Below, one piece after another: positions 20,701 through 27,429 of a stretch of DNA of 64,000 nt (position 1 is the stretch's first letter; each line of letters opens with the position of its first letter). This DNA comes from Magnetococcales bacterium. Lineage in GTDB: Bacteria > Pseudomonadota > Magnetococcia > Magnetococcales > DC0425bin3. A program made the position numbers and the translations under genes. The stretch lies in contig JADGCJ010000008.1 of NCBI GenBank assembly GCA_015229045.1, positions 3,752-67,751 on the forward strand, read 5' to 3'. A model generated the notes under the pieces. The model had not been told where the DNA came from, ran no database searches, and saw nothing but the letters and a program-made list of their open reading frames with translations.

Positions 20701-23087
20701 AAAAGCGGGGCGATTACTGCAAGACGGTAATCTACTGGCAACACGTACTGAAACCCAGACGTGGTCTCAATCCCCTTAAAAGCGGGGCGATTACTGCAAG
20801 TTTCGTTTAAACGTTTTATTGCGATACCTGTTATTCCAGTTTTGTCTCAATCCCCTTAAAAGCGGGGCGATTACTGCAAGTTTTAAAAAAAATGCTTTGG
20901 CATTCCTGTCAAAGCATGTCTCAATCCCCTTAAAAGCGGGGCGATTACTGCAAGAGGTGGCCGGGGGTCGTGACCTGGTGGCGGAAAAGATGAGCCGTCT
21001 CAATCCCCTTAAAAGCGGGGCGATTACTGCAAGCAAACAGTTCCCGTTTTTGAACAAGATGCTTGGGCATTGTCTCAATCCCCTTAAAAGCGGGGCGATT
21101 ACTGCAAGAGTAATGGACAGGGAGGACATGAAGGCGATAGATGAGCTTCTGTCTCAATCCCCTTAAAAGCGGGGCGATTACTGCAAGGATATTGTTGTGA
21201 ACATTGTCGCGAAAGGCGACGATGTTATGTCTCAATCCCCTTAAAAGCGGGGCGATTACTGCAAGACTATTGTGTCAATCACGGACAAAATCACCGGCAT
21301 CGTTGTCTCAATCCCCTTAAAAGCGGGGCGATTACTGCAAGTGCAATTGCGACGTTGGTTCGCACAGGCGAGTATTATTGTCTCAATCCCCTTAAAAGCG
21401 GGGCGATTACTGCAAGAAAAGTGATGACAGACGCAAAAATCATCGCGGCACCTTCGGTCTCAATCCCCTTAAAAGCGGGGCGATTACTGCAAGTAAAATA
21501 ACTCCAATTCGTCTTGCGACAGGGTATCGGCGTCTCAATCCCCTTAAAAGCGGGGCGATTACTGCAAGAACGAAAGTGCCGGAGGGGCACTCGGTGATTG
21601 ACACTATTGTCTCAATCCCCTTAAAAGCGGGGCGATTACTGCAAGGGGTATACGACAGACCCGCGTTTAGCAGGTTTGACGAACAGTCTCAATCCCCTTA
21701 AAAGCGGGGCGATTACTGCAAGAAAAAAGAGAGGAGGCCCGTAAGAAATGGGCATCACTAGAGTCTCAATCCCCTTAAAAGCGGGGCGATTACTGCAAGT
21801 CCCATGAAATTTACAGCCATAAGATGGTTGGGAGCATTGTCTCAATCCCCTTAAAAGCGGGGCGATTACTGCAAGCGATTGCGGAAAAATCTCCAGGAAT
21901 GAAGTCGATTGACTGTGTCTCAATCCCCTTAAAAGCGGGGCGATTACTGCAAGGAAGGGTTACCCTTCTCGTGTCCCACGGGGTCGACCTGTCTCAATCC
22001 CCTTAAAAGCGGGGCGATTACTGCAAGAAGTATAATTACGCAGGAGGAAAAAGATATGCTCTTGCGCGGTCTCAATCCCCTTAAAAGCGGGGCGATTACT
22101 GCAAGAGGGATGGCCCGCTGGCTATCCAGAGAAGAGTCAAAAGGTCTCAATCCCCTTAAAAGCGGGGCGATTACTGCAAGCCCGCCCCGCCGCCCCGCCG
22201 CCCCGCCGCCCCGCCGCCGTCTCAATCCCCTTAAAAGCGGGGCGATTACTGCAAGGGGGAGGGGGTAGGAGGCCCCCACCGGGGGGTCATAGAGTCTCAA
22301 TCCCCTTAAAAGCGGGGCGATTACTGCAAGGAGTTGGGCAGGAAACCCAACGTTGTACAAACGGGAGAGAAGTCTCAATCCCCTTAAAAGCGGGGCGATT
22401 ACTGCAAGGTTATTTTAATGAAATTTCTAGCAGTCAGGTGGTTAGGAGGTCTCAATCCCCTTAAAAGCGGGGCGATTACTGCAAGCCGTTACTGCGGCGT
22501 CGCGGCTATGCGCGGAAAAACGGTCTCAATCCCCTTAAAAGCGGGGCGATTACTGCAAGGAGCGGAAACGCCCGGGTGTACGGCACCGCCCTAGTGAGTC
22601 TCAATCCCCTTAAAAGCGGGGCGATTACTGCAAGGCGTTATTAGCCCGACGCTTGAAGCATCCGTGTTAGAGTGTCTCAATCCCCTTAAAAGCGGGGCGA
22701 TTACTGCAAGGACACATTACAATATAATCAGTTGGTTGTGGTATCACAAGGTCTCAATCCCCTTAAAAGCGGGGCGATTACTGCAAGGGGACAAAAATGC
22801 TAGCACAATACAGAAAGGAACTGTTGTCTCAATCCCCTTAAAAGCGGGGCGATTACTGCAAGAGTAGCCCACGTTGTCAGGCTTTGCGGCACGCAAAGCC
22901 GTCTCAATCCCCTTAAAAGCGGGGCGATTACTGCAAGTTGTCTGATTGATTGATTGCTTGAGGAGTGAAAAATGTTGTCTCAATCCCCTTAAAAGCGGGG
23001 CGATTACTGCAAGCGGGATACCGGCATCACTATCATACCCCAGGAGGAGAGTCTCAATCCCCTTAAAAGCGGGGCGATTACTGCAAG
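14715..23087 (-). CRISPR. CRISPR array, 111 repeats, 110 spacers, type III-A associated
   Basis: I count 111 copies of a 37-bp repeat beginning GTCTCAATCCCCTTAA and ending GCGATTACTGCAAG on the plus strand, with no variant seen, and 110 spacers of 35-43 nt (mean near 39). On the minus strand the repeat ends GGGGATTGAGAC, so an 8-nt ATTGAGAC crRNA handle and minus-strand transcription are inferred; the inner CCCC/GGGG can form a small stem for Cas6. cas1-cas2 and a non-coding leader lie at the right end, making right-hand spacers the newest. Spacers are not random: many plus-strand readings encode related peptides, start codons with ribosome-binding sites, and hairpins (see findings). Open frames running through the array are only repeat translations. 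Confidence 0.99.
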
Positions 23088-23296
23088 CCTCCCATCTCCA
23101 TCCCACTGAATACGGGGAGAATTATGGCACACTTTTCGTAACCATGGCAAGGTGCATGACGACGAGACACCATTTTTCCCGAAAAAGTTTGGCTGGCAAC
23201 AAGAAATTACTATAACTCCAAACAGTTGCCATCATCCGTAACCTCCCCAGAGAAAAAATCCTCTGGAGGTTACGAAAAGCGTCTGCGACGCATTCA
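23088..23296 (-). promoter_or_regulatory. CRISPR leader region with repeated CGTAACC motif
   Basis: 209 non-coding bases between the last repeat and cas2. CTTTTCGTAACC at 23131-23142 recurs inverted as GGTTACGAAAAG at 23268-23279, and a third CGTAACC at 23237 forms the left arm of a long hairpin (CGTAACCTCC ... GGAGGTTACG, 23237-23274, extended by AGAG/CTCT with a two-base bulge). The hairpin lies just downstream of cas2 and could end the cas transcript; its T-run is in the loop, not after the stem. The repeated motif near the array is a candidate site for leader-binding factors. I cannot place a sure array promoter. Confidence 0.6.
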
Positions 23297-23587
23297 TCAG
23301 ACAACGAACACCCTCTCCTCCCCCGGGATAGGCCCAGGCACACCCATGCGGTGAACCTTGCCAACGCAATGAGCGCAAAGAGGATAAATCAACACGGAAT
23401 CCTGCTTGGAGGAGATGATGGCCTTGATCGCCAAAAGCATTTTGTCAAAGAGCAAAGGATCAAGAACGGCTTCAAAAACACTCTCCTGCACCCGGTCGCC
23501 AAAACCGTCCAGACAAACAGCCAGGCGCCGCCGTCGCCGATCATGGGCTACGTCATAGCAGATGATGTATCGCTGACCCCTATTCAT
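23297..23587 (-). CDS. cas2: CRISPR adaptation endonuclease Cas2
   Basis: 96 residues, ferredoxin fold: MNRGQRYIICYDVAHDRRRRRLAVCLDGFGDRVQESVFEAVL with the conserved first-strand Asp (YDV) and the short C-terminal strand pairing segment. Partner of Cas1 in the spacer integration complex. ATG 23587 is chosen; an earlier in-frame ATG adds six residues. Last gene before leader and array. Confidence 0.93.
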   Translation of the reverse strand: MNRGQRYIICYDVAHDRRRRRLAVCLDGFGDRVQESVFEAVLDPLLFDKMLLAIKAIISSKQDSVLIYPLCAHCVGKVHRMGVPGPIPGEERVFVV

Positions 23588-23631
23588 GGTGATTATCCAA
23601 TACAACCATGGTCAACACAACAAACCATCGA

Positions 23632-23746
23632 TACCTTACCCACACAGAAAAAATGGCTGACAAGTGCCCTCACCCAGGTCATGCAAATCCCGACCTGGGC
23701 GCCGCTTTTTACCTTACCCACGCAGCAAAAATGGCTGGTAAGCGCC
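23632..23746 (-). repeat. Duplicated cas1 3' end flanking a hairpin
   Basis: About 38 bp spanning the last codons and stop of cas1 (23709-23746) recur 77 bp downstream at 23632-23669 with few changes (QPFLLRG-stop versus QPFFLCG-stop). Between them, CCCAGGTC and GACCTGGG (23673-23699 region) form an 8-bp hairpin. A comparable arrangement occurs at the csx16-csx1 junction. Confidence 0.7.
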
Positions 23747-24796
23747 TCCACTGCGCAAGGCAGCCGCCAAACGATCCACCTGGCGCCGAATCAACGTGGC
23801 AGGAGTCGCCCTCTTCACTCTATCACCCTCCTCATCGCTCTCTTCACCACCACCTTCGTCAATCACCTCCGGAATGGGACGCTCCAAATATTCCCCCCAG
23901 GCACGAAAAAATACCTTAAGCCCAGCCCGGGTCAAACGTACCCCACCCGCCGCCTCAGGGTCCGCCTCGAACATCTCCGGACGCACGATACGCAAATTAA
24001 CCACCCGCAACACAAAACGATCCACCACCGGATGCCGAAACTCTTCCAATAAATCCAAAGCCAGACTCGGCCGCCCGGGACGCAAGGCATGAAAGAACCC
24101 CACCGCAGGATCCAATCCCCGGGCCTCCAACGTGCCGCCGATCAGATTGCCCAGCAAAACATAGCCAAAAGAGAGCAAGGCATTGGCCGGATCAGGCGGC
24201 GGACGCCGTTGCCGACCCGTAAAACCGATCTCACCACGAAACCCCTCCCCAAAAGCACCAAAATAGGCACGGGCAGCGTTCCCCTCGATGCCAAGCAACT
24301 GCTCGGCCTCCTGGCAAGCAACGATCCTCTCGTCGGCTCCGTTGATCTCCCGCATGGCCTCGGCCACCGAGTCCAACCCGGGATAGTTGGCCTGAATGCC
24401 ACGCAAAACAGCCACGGCATTGGCGCACTTGCCCGCCACGATCCGGCGAGCAATCCCCATGGCTGCCACAGGGTCCATGGCGCACCGATACTGGGCCATG
24501 CGCAAATCCCCGGATTTCGCCAAAGCCGGCACCAAACGCCCCAAAAAACGCCCGTTCCAACCAAACCAGGCCACACCGATACCCTGTTCGAGGCAAAGAT
24601 GCGTGGCGTTGGCCGTGATATGCACCCGCCCCACCAAACCAACCATCTCCAGACGATGCGACGCCACGCCCAAAAGAATCGAACGGGTCGTCGCTGCCGC
24701 CTGACCACCCGCAACATCCGCGTCCAGCGTCACCTGCAAACTCGCCCCGGCATGCCGTACCGTAGCACCCTGCTCGGTCACGTAGAGAGAAGGCAT
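23714..24796 (-). CDS. cas1: CRISPR integrase Cas1
   Basis: 360 residues. Metal-site residues are recognisable: E171 in LLGIEGNAARAYFGAF, H236 in GFFHALRPGRPSLALDLLEEFR and E251 in the same block. No reverse-transcriptase or Cas6 domain is fused to it, so it is a stand-alone DNA integrase by length. It starts 6 bases after csx1 on the same strand and is followed by cas2 after a 126-bp gap that contains a duplicate of its own 3' end. Confidence 0.96.
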   Translation of the reverse strand: MPSLYVTEQGATVRHAGASLQVTLDADVAGGQAAATTRSILLGVASHRLEMVGLVGRVHITANATHLCLEQGIGVAWFGWNGRFLGRLVPALAKSGDLRMAQYRCAMDPVAAMGIARRIVAGKCANAVAVLRGIQANYPGLDSVAEAMREINGADERIVACQEAEQLLGIEGNAARAYFGAFGEGFRGEIGFTGRQRRPPPDPANALLSFGYVLLGNLIGGTLEARGLDPAVGFFHALRPGRPSLALDLLEEFRHPVVDRFVLRVVNLRIVRPEMFEADPEAAGGVRLTRAGLKVFFRAWGEYLERPIPEVIDEGGGEESDEEGDRVKRATPATLIRRQVDRLAAALRSGGAYQPFLLRG

Positions 24797-24802
24797 GGTG
24801 CG

Positions 24803-25987
24803 TTACCTTTTGCTGATACCGAGATTCTTGAACAGTTTTTCTAATTCGCGACGCAAGTTTTCTTCAGACTCAAGCGCTCTTTTGATGTTGGCGTCTTTGG
24901 GAGATATTCCGTGCGCCATGGAATTTCTAAGGGCCTTTAATATATTGAATTCAGATTTACTCCTGAGTGATATATCGGCTTTTTCTCGATCGTCATAGTT
25001 GTCCGGGAACATCCGTTCCTCAAGACATCTCCTTGTGACAAGGGCCTCGAAACCATAAATGGCTGCTCGCAGATAATCTTTTCGTTTGAGATAGTCCAAC
25101 GCCAGGCGTTCTTCTCGGGCAGCCCGGTCTTTCTCCTTGAACCAAGAGATCCTTGCCTCCAAAGCCTCTCTGAACAAATTGGCAGCGGGGGGTAAATCCT
25201 GCGCATCCTTGAACCAGCCATGGAAAGTGGAAACCTGATCCCTGGCCTGGGCCGAATTGCTCGTGCGTTCATAAAAGGCCGCCTTTTTTAATGTCTCCAC
25301 CGGACTTCCGGGATTGTCGGCACCCAAAAGGTCGGCAAATACCCCATAGTTGCCACTCTGATCATAACGATCCACGGCACCGATCCAGTCGGCGATGCTC
25401 AACAACCCATCCAGGCGCAAGACGGGGGCTTCGTTGCCACCGTCGCGCATGTCGTAGGCGCCATAATACAGGCCGCCAATCCTGGCCTTTTTTACCGTTT
25501 GCAGGTACAGGGCACTCAGCAGGCCCAGCATGGGCAGGATGCGGAATCCATGGGTCAAATCAATAAAAACCTCATCCCTCTCCTGTACCTCGCTGGCCAG
25601 GATCTCCAGAATCCTGGTCTGTTCTTTTGAGTCGCGGCCATAGGGAATAATTCGCAAACGGCAGGGGGTTTCCAGACTCTTTTCCAGTAACGGTGTCAAC
25701 CCTTGCAACCGTTCTTCTCCAACCCGATTGCCATCCACTTCATCCACGATGGCCAATCTCTCCTCGATGAACTCATTGCCCTGGCCGATATCGTCAAAAA
25801 AGACATCCCACATGCTGCCGCTGGTACCAAGCATAACCATCCGATCCGGTCGCAACTGTCTGGTCAATGCTTGCCCGAAATACCTGGTTTCCTCGATGTC
25901 CCCGGAGTCGAACCGATATTTGGTTTTGTCATATGAACCCTCTTTACGTCGCACCTTGCCCAAAAAGCTGATCAATACCTTGCTCAT
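24803..25987 (-). CDS. csx1: Csx1-type CARF-HEPN ribonuclease (TM1812/DxTHG family)
   Basis: 394 residues. N-terminal Rossmann-like CARF domain (MSKVLISFLGKV, then MLGTSGSMWDV) with the family signature DLTHG at residues 143-147; C-terminal HEPN domain with RxxxxH as RNSMAH at residues 354-359. Enzymes of this kind are switched on by cyclic oligoadenylate made by Cas10 and cut RNA without sequence choice. AGGAGGGGAGAGCATC just before the ATG is supplied by a duplicated copy of the csx16 3' end. Starts a sub-operon csx1-cas1-cas2. Confidence 0.88.
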   Translation of the reverse strand: MSKVLISFLGKVRRKEGSYDKTKYRFDSGDIEETRYFGQALTRQLRPDRMVMLGTSGSMWDVFFDDIGQGNEFIEERLAIVDEVDGNRVGEERLQGLTPLLEKSLETPCRLRIIPYGRDSKEQTRILEILASEVQERDEVFIDLTHGFRILPMLGLLSALYLQTVKKARIGGLYYGAYDMRDGGNEAPVLRLDGLLSIADWIGAVDRYDQSGNYGVFADLLGADNPGSPVETLKKAAFYERTSNSAQARDQVSTFHGWFKDAQDLPPAANLFREALEARISWFKEKDRAAREERLALDYLKRKDYLRAAIYGFEALVTRRCLEERMFPDNYDDREKADISLRSKSEFNILKALRNSMAHGISPKDANIKRALESEENLRRELEKLFKNLGISKR

Positions 25988-26178
25988 GATGCTCTCCCCT
26001 CCTGCTGTTTATCCTCGATGCGATCAGTGCGACGATTATCGCACTGAACAAATTGGGGGGTGTACGATCTTCTCCAGGCCGATGTTATAACCGATCCGAT
26101 ATCAGTGCGACGATTATCGCACTGATCAATAGGACTATCATGATGCTCTCCCCTCCTGCTGTTTATCCTCGATGCGAT
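25986..26178 (-). repeat. Duplicated csx16 3' end flanking twin palindromes
   Basis: The 39 bp at 26140-26178 (end of csx16 with its stop) recur at 25986-26024 directly before csx1. The 115 bp between hold two copies of a 24-bp palindrome with arms TCAGTGCGA and TCGCACTGA around CGATTA, at 26024-26047 and 26102-26125. In the original arrangement csx16 stop and csx1 start would have overlapped as ATGA; the insert has separated them by about 150 bp. The paired palindromes resemble a REPIN-type element or a double operator. Confidence 0.75.
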
Positions 26179-26449
26179 ACTCCTCGATCCTCGCGCCGCA
26201 AGCGGTCATCTCTTCCTTGGTCAGCTCTCGTCCTCGCCATGCGGAGGGCAATTCCAGCGAAAGATGCAGATAACGCGCCCCCCGGTGGCAAATGCGTGCC
26301 GCAAGGTTGACCGGCAGAGAGCCGATCACCATATCGCCTGCCTGAATGATCTCCGGGTCCAGATGCTCGACCCGAACGTCGGCGGCTACGCCATTGTCGT
26401 GTGCCCAAGCCACCGCTCCCGGGTGGCGACTGACAAAATAGATGGTCAT
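26138..26449 (-). CDS. csx16: CRISPR-associated protein Csx16
   Basis: 103 residues with the Csx16 pattern MTIYFVSRHPGAVAWA, VEHLDPEIIQAGDMVIGSLPVNLAARIC, RGARYLHLSLELP and the C-terminal MTACGARIEEY. The family is confined to type III loci and is proposed to degrade the cyclic oligoadenylate messenger (ring nuclease) and so end the Csx1 response. It overlaps cas6 by four bases, so it belongs to the main effector operon. No catalytic residue can be assigned from the sequence alone. Confidence 0.85.
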   Translation of the reverse strand: MTIYFVSRHPGAVAWAHDNGVAADVRVEHLDPEIIQAGDMVIGSLPVNLAARICHRGARYLHLSLELPSAWRGRELTKEEMTACGARIEEYRIEDKQQEGRAS

Positions 26450-27429
26450 ACAAGGATTCCCCCTTTTTCTTGTGCTGCGTCATCCATCATCCAGTATCTC
26501 CCCAACCCAAAGGTGGCATTCTTGCCGACATGCAACCACTGGCCGAGGTAGAGCAAGGACCAGAACGGTGTCAGGTCACCCCGTAAGGTCCAACGCCCGG
26601 TGACACCGCCCAGGGTCATCTCCTGTTGCTGGCGGCCCGACCAGCGCGTCCAGTCCCGCCAGCCCAGAGATCCATGCGCCGTAAGTGCCTCCGCCCGGTG
26701 CGTGAGGTCGGAAAAATCCAACCCCAGCCGCACTCCGGCATGAAATTCGGCCAGCAGGGAGATGCGCCGGGCCAGGGTCAGCAAAAAATCCCGTGGGGTC
26801 AAGCGACCCGGACCCAGGGGTTTGCCCTCCCGCTGAATGCGCAAGGGCGTCAGCAAGTTCAGGGTGATCCGCTCCGTTGCCGAAGGTAGCATGCTTGCGG
26901 GGCTGATCTCCCTGGCGTGGTCGATCACCACCCCGACCGTTGGATCATAAACCACCTGTTCCGATCCATCGGGCAGAACATGGCGCACACCGAGGAGTCG
27001 TGCCGTGCCGTTTTCGTGGCCGACCCCCCGGCCCAGGGCGCGTTGCCACGCCAGAATGATCAAGGGCAACTGCGCGAGTGCCCGTCCTACCAGCACCATG
27101 CCGAAGGTCAACCGTTCACCGGGGTGGAAATGGTGTTTTCCCCATGCCGGTGGCTCGATGATGTAAGGGTTCGGGATGCGGGCAAAATGCTGGACCGCAT
27201 GGCGTTCTGCCGGTGGTGGAGCCTCGAAGATCATCGACCAGGGGCAGGTGTTGGTGATGCCACACCCGGCGCATGTCGCTGCATCGGTCAGGCAGGTGAT
27301 GCGCCGCAACGCTGCCCCGAATACCCCGCGCAACGCCGATCCGGCATACTCCGGCAACCGCATGGGGGTTTCGACTTCCCAGTCGAAGAGATAGCGGGCA
27401 ATGGAAAAAGGGTGAGATGGCGTATTCAT
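26446..27429 (-). CDS. cas6: Cas6-type pre-crRNA endoribonuclease
   Basis: 327 residues of the RAMP superfamily. N-terminal ferredoxin fold with YLFDWEVETPMRLPEYAGSALRGVFGAALR, a cysteine cluster CLTDAATCAGCGITNTC (about 45-62) that may bind zinc, and a C-terminal Gly-rich loop HVGKNATFGLGRYW typical of Cas6. It should cut repeat RNA to leave the ATTGAGAC handle. Overlaps csm5 and csx16 by four bases on either side. Confidence 0.88.
   Translation of the reverse strand: MNTPSHPFSIARYLFDWEVETPMRLPEYAGSALRGVFGAALRRITCLTDAATCAGCGITNTCPWSMIFEAPPPAERHAVQHFARIPNPYIIEPPAWGKHHFHPGERLTFGMVLVGRALAQLPLIILAWQRALGRGVGHENGTARLLGVRHVLPDGSEQVVYDPTVGVVIDHAREISPASMLPSATERITLNLLTPLRIQREGKPLGPGRLTPRDFLLTLARRISLLAEFHAGVRLGLDFSDLTHRAEALTAHGSLGWRDWTRWSGRQQQEMTLGGVTGRWTLRGDLTPFWSLLYLGQWLHVGKNATFGLGRYWMMDDAAQEKGGILV

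Noticed and set aside
21188..21228. AKGDDV in a spacer as an RNA-dependent RNA polymerase GDD motif, hinting at RNA phages
   Set aside because: Homologous spacers at 21266 and 20192 read KITGI and KIDGI at the same place, so the GDD is not conserved.
22028..22068. Spacer with GCAGGAGGAAAAAGATATG as a gene start
   Set aside because: Another frame is fully open through it (KYNYAGGKRYALA), so the start-site reading is ambiguous; left out of the start-codon class.
14715..23087. Many open frames of 60-144 codons on both strands across the array, encoding recurring CSNRPAFKGIET or LAVIAPLLRGLR
   Set aside because: They are translations of the CRISPR repeat and have no independent coding support.
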